Made by a program: the position numbers and the translations under genes. Below the pieces are notes generated by a model that was not told where the DNA came from, ran no database searches, and saw only the letters and a program-made list of their open reading frames with translations. A stretch of 6,719 nucleotides of DNA from Ignavibacteriota bacterium. Its GTDB lineage: Bacteria; Bacteroidota; Ignavibacteria; Tepidaquicellales; Tepidaquicellaceae. Positions 1-5,852 of this stretch are shown piece after piece. The stretch spans positions 1 to 6,719 of the forward strand of contig PMIW01000115.1 of NCBI GenBank assembly GCA_003158365.1, in the 5' to 3' direction. The number at the start of each line of letters is the position of its first letter. Position 1 is the stretch's first letter.

Positions 1-419
1 GCAGCCGATAATGCATATGGCCCTCCAGAACCGATTGCAATTATTCCATCATCAGGTTCTATCACATCTCCTGTACCGGAAATTATAAGTGCCTTATCTT
101 TATCCAGAACTGCAAGCAAAGCCTCCAGCTTTCTTAAGTACTTGTCGGTTCTCCATTCTTTGGCCAGTTCCGTAGCTGCCCTGACTAAATTACCTTTATA
201 TTGCTCGAGCTTACCTTCAAATCTCTCAAATAGAGTGAAAGCATCCGAAGTAGCCCCGGCAAATCCTACCAACACCTGGTCATTAAACATCTTTCTTACT
301 TTCTTCGCAGTGTGCTTCATTACCGTATTACCCATCGTAACCTGCCCGTCACTGCCTATTACAGCCTTGCCGTTTCTGATTAATCCTATTACAGTTGTTG
401 CTCTTACTTTTCTATTCAT
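1..419 (-). CDS. hslV: ATP-dependent protease proteolytic subunit HslV (ClpQ), 3' end cut by window edge
   Basis: HslV forms the two-hexamer proteolytic core of the cytoplasmic HslUV (ClpYQ) protease and degrades unfolded or regulatory proteins delivered by the HslU ATPase. Reading leftward from the ATG at 419-417 gives 139 codons without a stop, reaching the window edge; the family is about 175-180 residues, so roughly the last 35-40 are missing. The protein starts MNRKVRATTVIG. Thr8 aligns with the N-terminal nucleophile Thr1 of the mature enzyme, implying removal of a 7-residue propeptide. Further family marks are SDGQVTMGNTVMK (residues 23-35), Lys40 at the place of catalytic Lys33, GFAGATSDAFTLFERFE, ELAKEWRTDKYLRKLEA and IAIGSGGPYA. 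It begins 5 nt after the rpoN stop, so it is probably co-transcribed and possibly translationally coupled; no clear Shine-Dalgarno is visible. hslU would be expected just outside the window to the left (inference). Identification is firm. Confidence 0.96.
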   Translation of the reverse strand, partial: MNRKVRATTVIGLIRNGKAVIGSDGQVTMGNTVMKHTAKKVRKMFNDQVLVGFAGATSDAFTLFERFEGKLEQYKGNLVRAATELAKEWRTDKYLRKLEALLAVLDKDKALIISGTGDVIEPDDGIIAIGSGGPYALSA

Positions 420-424
420 ATATG

Positions 425-1888
425 TTATCTTAATTTTCTTCTTAATCGTGCTTTTGCAATTTTCATTGCCTCGCGGTATTTTGCCACCGTCCTTCTTGCA
501 ATTTTAAAACCTAATTTGTTCAGTTCTTTTGTCAGGTCATCATCATTCATTGGTTTGTACGGATTTTCATTTTCAATAATGTATTTAATCTTTGTTTTTA
601 TTTCTTTCGTGGATATATCATCACCCTCATCTGTCTTCAGATAATTGCTGAAGAAGTATTTTAATTCATAAATACCGAAATCAGTCTGAACATATTTGCC
701 TCTGACAGTCCTGCTTACCGTGGAAATGTCCATCTGTATATCTTCCGCAACATCTTTTTCATACATAGGCTTTAAATTCTCACCCATATTATCGAAAAAT
801 TCCTTCTGCCTTTTTAAAATCGAGTTCATTACCTTTAACATTGTCTGCCTTCTAGATTTTATTGCATCTATAAACCACTTTGCTCTCTCAAAGTTAGTTT
901 TAACAAATTCCTTAGCAGATTTATCGGCTTTTCTGCCCATCCTGTCAGTAAGGTCCCTGTATGCTTTGCTTAATCTTAATACAGGCACATTCCTGTCATT
1001 AATCTCTATTTTATATTCATCATTTTCTTTTCTTACGATTAGATCGGGATATATAAAATGATTATCAGTTGCATCCCCGATATATCCGGGCTTGGGATTC
1101 AGTTTTGAAATTAATTCGAATATCTTATTTACTACTTCAATTTCAACATTCAGTTCTTTCATCAGCTTTTCATAGCTCTTCAGCCTGAATTCTTCAAAAA
1201 ATTCTACCAAAACTTTTTTTGCAAGATCTTTGATATCGGCATTATTGTTTAACAGGTCAATCTGTTTTAACAAACAATCGCGAAGGCTTCTTGACGCAAT
1301 ACCTGCAGGTTCAAAAGTCTGTATCTCTTCTATAACAGTATAAATTTCTTTCAAATCAAAAACCATATCTTCAAACTCTGTACCTATCTTGTGCTTTTCA
1401 ATATCCTGAAAAATTTCCTCATCTGTTTCACGGATATATCCCTCATCATCAAGATTTCCTATAATTATTTCGCCTATGAAAACTAATTTTTCATCTATCC
1501 CCGAAAGATGCAGCTGTGATAAAAGTCCGTCTTTTAATGATAAACTGCTCTTCCAGACATTTTCATAATTAAAAGACTTCTGGTTAGTCTCATAATCCTC
1601 TGTTTTATACCCGTCAATTTCAGAGTTAACATAATCGTCCATGTCAAACTCTTCATCCTTTTTCGCAATTTCCTCGGCCTCTTTTTCGGGTTCATCCAAA
1701 GTTTCTTTTTGTTCCACTTCCTGCTCATCTGCATAATCATCAATTTCTTCAAGAAACGGATTTTGTTCCATTTCTTGCCGGACCATTTGCTCAATTGATA
1801 AAATAGGTATAGCCAGCAAACTCTGCTTTTGAATAATCTGAGGTAAAGTTTTTTGCAGTAATTTCTGCGATTGGGTTTGCTTTAACAT
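425..1888 (-). CDS. rpoN: RNA polymerase sigma-54 factor RpoN
   Basis: Sigma-54 directs RNA polymerase to -24/-12 promoters and needs AAA+ enhancer-binding activators to open them. The 487-residue protein is full length and shows the family order. Region I, the activator-interacting segment, covers about residues 1-48 (Leu/Gln-rich, ending MEQNPFLEE). Region II (about 49-105) is strongly acidic. The core-binding domain (about 108-300) includes FEPAGIASRSLRDCL and LNPKPG. The helix-turn-helix region lies near 372-402 (KDVAEDIQMDISTVSRTVRG). The diagnostic RpoN box ARRTVAKYRE is at 464-473, followed by a short basic tail ending RRKLR. The ATG at 1888-1886 starts the protein exactly at region I, which supports it. 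It lies 12 nt after the DUF3109 stop and 5 nt before hslV, so it is inside an operon; no own promoter or clear ribosome binding site is seen. Its target regulon cannot be told from this window. Confidence 0.97.
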   Translation of the reverse strand: MLKQTQSQKLLQKTLPQIIQKQSLLAIPILSIEQMVRQEMEQNPFLEEIDDYADEQEVEQKETLDEPEKEAEEIAKKDEEFDMDDYVNSEIDGYKTEDYETNQKSFNYENVWKSSLSLKDGLLSQLHLSGIDEKLVFIGEIIIGNLDDEGYIRETDEEIFQDIEKHKIGTEFEDMVFDLKEIYTVIEEIQTFEPAGIASRSLRDCLLKQIDLLNNNADIKDLAKKVLVEFFEEFRLKSYEKLMKELNVEIEVVNKIFELISKLNPKPGYIGDATDNHFIYPDLIVRKENDEYKIEINDRNVPVLRLSKAYRDLTDRMGRKADKSAKEFVKTNFERAKWFIDAIKSRRQTMLKVMNSILKRQKEFFDNMGENLKPMYEKDVAEDIQMDISTVSRTVRGKYVQTDFGIYELKYFFSNYLKTDEGDDISTKEIKTKIKYIIENENPYKPMNDDDLTKELNKLGFKIARRTVAKYREAMKIAKARLRRKLR

Positions 1889-1900
1889 TTCTTTGTAAAA

Positions 1901-2461
1901 CTATTTTTCGTTATTAAAAGTATTTAAATTAATGTAAAATTCCTTTCCGAAACTTCTTTCAATTGCTTCTTTCACGAATTCAAAAACACTTACATTCATT
2001 TTCGTACCATAATCCAGTGCCTCTTCGCATTCAGTCATTCTATCGAATCTCAATACATTACTTTCCTCTCCGGAAACTCTGATTGGGAATAATTCGCAGG
2101 ATACGGGTTTCTTGAAATCTGTCTCTCCTGATTTATGTGCTTTTTCAAAAGAACACTTTGCTATTCCCTCTGTAATATACGAAAAAACGCAATCTTCATC
2201 GTTGACATTATTTAGGTAGATTTTTTCTCCCTCTCTGAAGAAAAATCCCCTTTCATTAATCACTTTTTTGTTTCTTTCGGGAATATATTCTTCGATTTTC
2301 CCGTACACACTCTTTATTATATCAATTTCTTCTTCTTTTAAAGGAGCCCCATAATAGCCGCGTATCGTACAACATCCGCCCCTGCATGCGGATAAATCAC
2401 AATGAAACTTGGTTGTGAATATTCTGTCGTCTATAAAATATTTTGTATTTTTAAAAATCAA
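1901..2461 (-). CDS. DUF3109 family cysteine-rich protein, TTG start
   Basis: This 186-residue protein belongs to the DUF3109 family, common in Bacteroidota and relatives, whose biochemical role I do not know. The defining block is FHCDLSACRGGCC (residues 19-31) followed by YYGAPLKEEE. Eight cysteines are present at 21, 26, 30, 31, 91, 103, 122 and 145, in the contexts DCVF, KCSFEKAH, PVSCELFPIRV and TECEEA. The spacing suggests a metal site, zinc or Fe-S, as proposed for YkgJ-type Cys clusters; this is inference. No signal peptide or membrane segment is visible, so it is probably cytoplasmic. The start is TTG at 2461-2459, overlapping the dprA TGA stop (2460-2458) by two bases. It places the first Cys about 20 residues in, as I expect for the family, and no in-frame ATG lies between it and the Cys block. 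The gene is followed 12 nt later by rpoN. Family assignment is good, function unknown. Confidence 0.88.
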   Translation of the reverse strand: MIFKNTKYFIDDRIFTTKFHCDLSACRGGCCTIRGYYGAPLKEEEIDIIKSVYGKIEEYIPERNKKVINERGFFFREGEKIYLNNVNDEDCVFSYITEGIAKCSFEKAHKSGETDFKKPVSCELFPIRVSGEESNVLRFDRMTECEEALDYGTKMNVSVFEFVKEAIERSFGKEFYINLNTFNNEK

Positions 2462-3591
2462 ATCTTTAAGAAATATTTTCCCGGTAATTGTTTAATCAAT
2501 CCCTTAAATTCAAGAGATAGCAAATTAACAAGACAGTCTGAAATGCTCAATCCCGTTGCAGTGTTGATTTCGTCAATATGCTTCGGCTCGTTGCTGAGTA
2601 TATCAATTATGCTTTTTTCAAATATCCTGAGCTCTATATTCTGCTTTTCAATATCCTTTAAGTTTACCATATCTTTTTTTAAAAATCCATCTAATTTGTA
2701 ATTTAATTCGGAAAAAATATCTTCAACCGAATCTACAAGCTTCGCCTGTCCTTTCTTTATCAGGTTATTGCATCCTTCCGACTTCTTTGAATAAATATAA
2801 CCCGGCACCGCAAAAACTTCCTTGTTCTGGTCAAGAGCAAATTCCGCCGTTATCAGTGAGCCTCCCTTTAATCCCGATTCAATAATCAGTGTTCCAACGC
2901 TTATTCCGCTTATCAGCCTGTTCCTTCTCGGAAAATTTACTTTATCAGGTCCTGTACCAAGCTCGAACTCAGATATTACAGCACCGTTTTCAATTATCTC
3001 ATTATATAATCTTTCGTTTTCCGGCGGATAAATCACATCTATTCCGCTGCCTAAAACCGCATAAGTGAAATTATTATTTGCTAATGCAGTCCTGTGTGCA
3101 ATCGAATCTATCCCCCTTGCCATCCCGCTTATTATCGGAATCATGTTGCCGGATAATTCCTCGGTTATCTTTTTGCATACATTCTTTCCGTATTCGGACG
3201 GATACCTTGTACCCACTATACTAAGTGAAAACGCATCATTCTTTGTCAGTTCACCCTTGTAATACAACAGAACAGGAGCATCGTATGTAGTCTTTAGATT
3301 CACGGGATATTCATCGTCGAGTATACTCGTAATTTTTATCCCGCTCTTTTCGGAAATTTCCAGTATCTTGTCGAACTCTCTTTCTGTTTTGGAAAAGTCT
3401 TTCTTTGCGCTGATGATATTCGATGCTATTATATCATTTATTCCCTCTACCCTTTTCAGTGCTTCGTAACTGAACAGAATATTTTCGTCAAATTTTCTGT
3501 TCCGGGAAATTAAATTTTTGATTTTTATATTTCCCAGATTTTTAACCTTGGTAAGAAAATATAAATATTTTAATTCCTGAGCTTTATCCAT
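2458..3591 (-). CDS. dprA: DNA-processing protein DprA (Smf)
   Basis: DprA binds incoming single-stranded DNA during natural transformation, protects it and loads RecA; many non-competent bacteria also carry it. The 377-residue protein has the full three-part build. An N-terminal helical HhH/SAM-like region covers about 1-75. The Rossmann-like DprA core covers about 80-295, with SIVGTRYPSEYG (124-135), SGMARGID..AHRTAL (155-170), GSGIDVIYPPEN (181-192), FPRRNRLISGIS (220-231), GGSLITAEFAL (243-253), FAVPG (260-264) and GCNNLIKKGQAKLV (273-286). A C-terminal winged-helix-like domain covers about 320-377. The core has Cys at 274, where Pro is common (GPN). ATG at 3591-3589 gives a normal N-terminus. 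It is the first gene of the dprA-DUF3109-rpoN-hslV string, lying 68 nt beyond the terminator of the preceding unit, so its promoter should be in 3592-3660. Identification is firm. Confidence 0.97.
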   Translation of the reverse strand: MDKAQELKYLYFLTKVKNLGNIKIKNLISRNRKFDENILFSYEALKRVEGINDIIASNIISAKKDFSKTEREFDKILEISEKSGIKITSILDDEYPVNLKTTYDAPVLLYYKGELTKNDAFSLSIVGTRYPSEYGKNVCKKITEELSGNMIPIISGMARGIDSIAHRTALANNNFTYAVLGSGIDVIYPPENERLYNEIIENGAVISEFELGTGPDKVNFPRRNRLISGISVGTLIIESGLKGGSLITAEFALDQNKEVFAVPGYIYSKKSEGCNNLIKKGQAKLVDSVEDIFSELNYKLDGFLKKDMVNLKDIEKQNIELRIFEKSIIDILSNEPKHIDEINTATGLSISDCLVNLLSLEFKGLIKQLPGKYFLKI

Positions 3592-3658
3592 AAGAAAATA
3601 TCTATCCGTATTATTTAATTTGCTGTAAATTAATATTTTCCGTAATTGAAAAATACAT
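3592..3658 (-). promoter_or_regulatory. dprA upstream region with a 7-bp inverted repeat; promoter expected but not resolved
   Basis: This very AT-rich gap separates the terminator behind the NlpC/P60 gene from the dprA start, and is the only space in which a promoter for the four-gene string can lie. A perfect dyad TTAATTT - 5 nt - AAATTAA occupies 3615-3633. I could not pick a convincing -10/-35 pair, and no purine-rich Shine-Dalgarno precedes the dprA ATG. The promoter assignment is positional inference only, and the dyad, made of A/T alone, could be chance. Confidence 0.35.
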
Positions 3659-3699
3659 AAAAAAAAAGTCCCGGAAACTTAAAGTAACCGGGACTTTTT
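3659..3699 (-). terminator. Strong intrinsic terminator downstream of the NlpC/P60 gene (symmetric)
   Basis: Read on the minus strand, a stem AAAAAGTCCCGG / CCGGGACTTTTT (12 bp, 3699-3688 with 3674-3663) encloses a 13-nt loop and runs into nine consecutive T residues (3667-3659). It lies 17 nt past the end of the peptidase gene and 68 nt before dprA, so it separates two transcription units. The plus strand also reads as a stem followed by five T, so the element could act in both directions, but no plus-strand gene approaches it. Confidence 0.92.
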
Positions 3700-3716
3700 C
3701 TTAAAAATAAACTCTT

Positions 3717-4349
3717 TTAATCAAGAACTCTTTTTGCTTTCAAAAAAACTCTTGAATAAAACTCAGAATCAAGTGATGCTACTGCAACACCAGTGCTCGA
3801 ACCTGAATGAACAAAATAACCGTCTCCCAGATACATTCCGACGTGAGAGACTCTTCCTCTTCCTCGAGTTTCAAAAAAGAGTAAATCACCAAATTTTAAA
3901 TCAGCTCTTGCTACATCAATTCCTACATTCGATTGTTCGTTAGATGTTCTGGGTAACATGACACCAAGGGCTTGGTACATTACCGTCTGAATAAATGCTG
4001 AACAATCTATTCCATGCTTTGAAGTACCTCCCCACAAATAGGGCGTGTTAAGATACTCAATTACTTTATACATTACCTGATCCATGTCTTTTGATACATG
4101 AAAATCAGTTGGTGTAACGAAACCGGCTATTGAACTTGATAATGACTCAAGACTAACCTGAGACAATGAAGTCTTAGAAGCAAAGCTATTAGTGGTCACA
4201 CGCGGTTTAAAACCCTTGTTTCCATCAATATCTTTTTTAATCTTGCTGTCATTATGGGAGAGTTCATAGCTGCTGGAACAACCGGTCATTATCGAAAAGC
4301 TCACCAAGAGCAGTGTAGACAATAACCAAAGTTTTCCAAATTTCAACAT
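3717..4349 (-). CDS. NlpC/P60 (C40) cell-wall peptidase lipoprotein, MepS/Spr-like
   Basis: Proteins of this family are cysteine endopeptidases that cleave peptide cross-links or stem peptides of peptidoglycan. The 210-residue precursor has a lipoprotein signal: K3 and K6, a hydrophobic stretch 7-21, and lipobox-like IMTGC with Cys24 as the lipidation site (Met at -3 is less usual than Leu). A Ser/Lys-rich linker (about 25-85) leads to the catalytic domain (about 88-210). There TPYLWGG (102-108) and GIDCSAF (113-119) supply nucleophile Cys116, VSHVGMYLGDG (167-177) supplies His169, and FVHSGSS supplies the third polar residue, His181, matching the Cys-His-His set of MepS. The C-terminal KAKRVLD resembles the MepS end (EARRVL). 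Only the family assignment is firm; cross-link specificity is inferred from similarity. The ATG is set by a strong Shine-Dalgarno. The gene stands alone: a 158-nt gap precedes it and a strong terminator follows. The membrane it is anchored in cannot be read directly; outer membrane is likely. Confidence 0.93.
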   Translation of the reverse strand: MLKFGKLWLLSTLLLVSFSIMTGCSSSYELSHNDSKIKKDIDGNKGFKPRVTTNSFASKTSLSQVSLESLSSSIAGFVTPTDFHVSKDMDQVMYKVIEYLNTPYLWGGTSKHGIDCSAFIQTVMYQALGVMLPRTSNEQSNVGIDVARADLKFGDLLFFETRGRGRVSHVGMYLGDGYFVHSGSSTGVAVASLDSEFYSRVFLKAKRVLD

Positions 4350-4355
4350 TGGCTT

Positions 4356-4363
4356 CTCCTTTT
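4356..4363 (-). promoter_or_regulatory. Strong Shine-Dalgarno for the NlpC/P60 lipoprotein gene
   Basis: The minus strand reads AAAAGGAG, then six bases (AAGCCA), then the ATG. This is close to an ideal ribosome binding site and fixes the start. It is the only clear one before any gene start in this window; the other visible starts have A/T-rich leaders. Confidence 0.85.
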
Positions 4364-4387
4364 AGTTTTAAAAGAACGATATGAAAA

Positions 4388-4414
4388 AGTATAAAAATTA
4401 TTACAATATATCAA
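4388..4414 (-). promoter_or_regulatory. Possible promoter of the NlpC/P60 lipoprotein gene
   Basis: Within the 158-nt gap upstream of the peptidase gene, the minus strand has TTGATA (4414-4409) and TATACT (4393-4388) separated by 15 nt, shorter than the usual 17. An alternative upstream hexamer TTGTCT at 4419-4414 would give 20 nt. The -10-like box lies about 39 nt before the start codon, a sensible leader length. The rest of 4350-4507 is AT-rich and shows no gene or convincing terminator for the upstream propeller gene. Sequence this AT-rich yields such pairs easily, so confidence is low. Confidence 0.3.
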
Positions 4415-4507
4415 GACAAAAATTAAACTTTCTTTCAAACCACTAATAAAATATAGCGGTTGTAAAATCGGATAAAAGGGTATTTTTATTGCTTTTGGCT
4501 TAATTTT

Positions 4508-5719
4508 CTATTTCACAACCACCATTTTCCTTATTTCATTGAAATCCCCTGCCTTTAGCCTGTAGAAGTAAATCCCCGAAGATAGACTTTCAGCAGAAAA
4601 CTGTACCTCATAAATCCCGGCATTCTGTGATTCGTTTACAAGCATAGCTATGTCCCTGCCCAATAAATCATATATTTTCAATGTTACATAATTACTTCCC
4701 CTTACCTGGTATCTGATGGTTGTTGTCGGATTAAACGGATTCGGGTAGTTTTGATATAAAAAATATTTTTCAGGAATTATTGAGTTTTGGATTTCTAATC
4801 CTGTTATTAATTCCGATACCGGACGACGCCAGATGCTTCCAGTACTTGCAAAAATATAATTATCAAAAATTAAAAGAGAATATACTAATGGATGTCCTGA
4901 AAATCCTTCATCTTTCAGAACCCAGTTATCACCATTATTAGTTGATAACCAAACTCCAGAATCTGAGGCTATAAAAACATTATTTCCAATTGAAGTAATA
5001 CATGAAGATGATCTATTATTAAATGAATCAAGGATATGCCAATTCGTACCATTATTTGTAGAACAATAAAAACCTCCATCTATATTACTAGCATATACTC
5101 TCGAATTTGAAAATCCAATATATGAAAATAATACTGTACTTGATATTACTTCAGTCCAGTTGTTTCCGTTATTTGTTGAACGAACCATAAATGAATAACC
5201 ATTAAAATAATATGATGCAAAAACACTGCTATCCTTGACAGCTAGAGCAAATGGAGCATAACTTGTTGGTAAAATTCCATTCCATGTTACCCCGTTATTA
5301 GATGAACGGTAAAATCCTCCAGCAATAGTCGATGAAGCATATAAATAGCTCTGATTTATTGCGAGTCTACTTATCGACATGGAATTTTGGGGAACAGTTG
5401 GCCAGTTTAATCCGTTATTTGTTGATAAATAAATACCACTGTTAAAGACTCCTGCAAAAACATAATTTTCCGATGTTTCTAATGAATTAATTGGAGTATT
5501 GCTTAGACCTACAAGATTCCAGTTGGTACCGATGTTACTGGATAAATAAATACCCATTGCGCTTGATGCGATTATATTGTTTCCACTTTTTGTTAATTTA
5601 TGAATATTTAATGATGTACTTATTTGTACCCATTGTCCTATTGTCGATCTCGCTGTAATAAGTAAAAAGGATGGTAAAAATACAGATGCTAATAATAATA
5701 TCCTTAAATAATTTTTCAT
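4508..5719 (-). CDS. Secreted Asp-box repeat (probable beta-propeller) protein with type IX secretion sorting domain
   Basis: The product is about 403 residues from the ATG at 5719-5717. From there a signal peptide is clear: MKN, Arg, then a hydrophobic stretch ending near ITARS. Six repeats follow at about 40-residue spacing, each with a motif like STNNGxNW. This is the Asp-box / BNR pattern (SxDxGxTW) with Asn in place of Asp, typical of sialidase- or photosynthesis-stability-type propellers. After GSIWRRPVSEL comes a C-terminal domain of about 84 residues (YPNPFNPTTTIRYQV, LKIYDLLGRDI, SLSSGIYFYRLKAG, final KMVVVK) matching the Por/type IX sorting-domain family, so the protein is likely exported and anchored or released at the cell surface. 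An in-frame ATG at 5800-5798 would add 27 residues before the signal peptide, which is unlikely. No catalytic residues are recognised; ligand and role are unknown. The stop is TAG at 4510-4508. Confidence 0.88.
   Translation of the reverse strand: MKNYLRILLLASVFLPSFLLITARSTIGQWVQISTSLNIHKLTKSGNNIIASSAMGIYLSSNIGTNWNLVGLSNTPINSLETSENYVFAGVFNSGIYLSTNNGLNWPTVPQNSMSISRLAINQSYLYASSTIAGGFYRSSNNGVTWNGILPTSYAPFALAVKDSSVFASYYFNGYSFMVRSTNNGNNWTEVISSTVLFSYIGFSNSRVYASNIDGGFYCSTNNGTNWHILDSFNNRSSSCITSIGNNVFIASDSGVWLSTNNGDNWVLKDEGFSGHPLVYSLLIFDNYIFASTGSIWRRPVSELITGLEIQNSIIPEKYFLYQNYPNPFNPTTTIRYQVRGSNYVTLKIYDLLGRDIAMLVNESQNAGIYEVQFSAESLSSGIYFYRLKAGDFNEIRKMVVVK
4511..4762 (-). other. C-terminal type IX secretion sorting domain (Por-type)
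   Basis: This segment encodes the last 84 residues of the propeller protein, beginning FLYQNYPNPFNPTT. Family marks are the PNPFNP motif, the VTLKIYDLLGRDI strand, an AGIYEVQF turn, SLSSGIYFYRLKAG, and the basic/hydrophobic end IRKMVVVK. In Bacteroidota-type type IX systems such a domain is the export signal across the outer membrane and is cut off during attachment. The secretion machinery is not encoded in this window. Confidence 0.88.
4832..5554 (-). repeat. Six tandem Asp-box-like protein repeats (about 40 residues each)
   Basis: Counting residues from the upstream ATG at 5800, repeat motifs start at Ser 87, 126, 166, 208, 247 and 286, spacings of 39, 40, 42, 39 and 39. Cores are SSNIGTNW, STNNGLNW, SSNNGVTW, STNNGNNW, STNNGTNW and STNNGDNW, mostly preceded by GIY/GFY/GVW. 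At DNA level the units are visibly related but diverged (for example ttatttgttgaacg variants on the plus strand), so this is an old repeat. A weak seventh unit may end at GSIWRRP. A six- or seven-bladed propeller is the natural reading. Confidence 0.85.
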
Positions 5720-5757
5720 TTCATAGTTATAATGATTTGAAAATTTCTTTAAAGTAA

Positions 5758-5785
5758 ATAATATATACAGATTTTGCAATAACAA
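5758..5785 (-). promoter_or_regulatory. Candidate promoter of the propeller gene
   Basis: On the minus strand TTGTTA (5785-5780) and TATTAT (5763-5758) are separated by 16 nt. Transcription would start near 5751, about 30 nt before the ATG at 5719 and downstream of the alternative ATG at 5800, which favours the shorter protein. The match to a housekeeping sigma consensus is fair, but the region is very AT-rich. The gap 5720-5852 holds no gene and no clear terminator for the upstream ApbE gene. Confidence 0.42.
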
Positions 5786-5796
5786 TTTTATTGCAA
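5774..5796. promoter_or_regulatory. Perfect 9-bp inverted repeat over the -35 region (operator candidate)
   Basis: The half-sites TTGCAATAA (5774-5782) and TTATTGCAA (5788-5796) are exact reverse complements separated by 5 bp (CAATT). The dyad covers the proposed -35 box of the propeller gene, so a dimeric regulator bound there would be expected to block or tune the promoter. The half-sites stop matching immediately outside. No regulator gene is in the window, so the binding protein is unknown, and chance symmetry in AT-rich DNA remains possible. Confidence 0.45.
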
Positions 5797-5852
5797 TCAT
5801 TACGGATTTGATATTGTGGATAGGTAATTTCTATGTGAATGACGTTTTATTA

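Noticed and set aside
142..507. Plus-strand open frame of 121 codons
   Set aside because: It lies opposite hslV and the end of rpoN, both firmly identified by conserved motifs. Its hydrophobic, Leu/Phe-rich translation is typical of the complement of an AT-rich gene.
696..1061. Plus-strand open frame opposite rpoN
   Set aside because: It is antisense to the conserved core-binding and helix-turn-helix regions of rpoN, with no recognisable family and no ribosome binding site.
1534..1794. Lys/Met/Trp-rich minus-strand frame inside rpoN
   Set aside because: It is an alternative frame of the acidic region II of rpoN. The odd composition comes from reading GAA/GAT-rich codons out of frame.
2402..3262. 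Plus-strand frames opposite the DUF3109 gene and dprA (2402-2701, 2822-3031, 3065-3262)
   Set aside because: All are antisense shadows of conserved coding sequence; none shows a family motif.
3734..3943. Plus-strand frame opposite the NlpC/P60 gene
   Set aside because: It covers the complement of the catalytic His region; no initiation signal or similarity is seen.
4458..4520. Imperfect inverted repeat (GGTTGT.AAAT / ATTT.ACAACC) around the propeller gene stop
   Set aside because: The arms hold one mismatch, enclose about 41 nt, include coding sequence, and are not followed by a T-tract on the minus strand, so it is not a convincing terminator.
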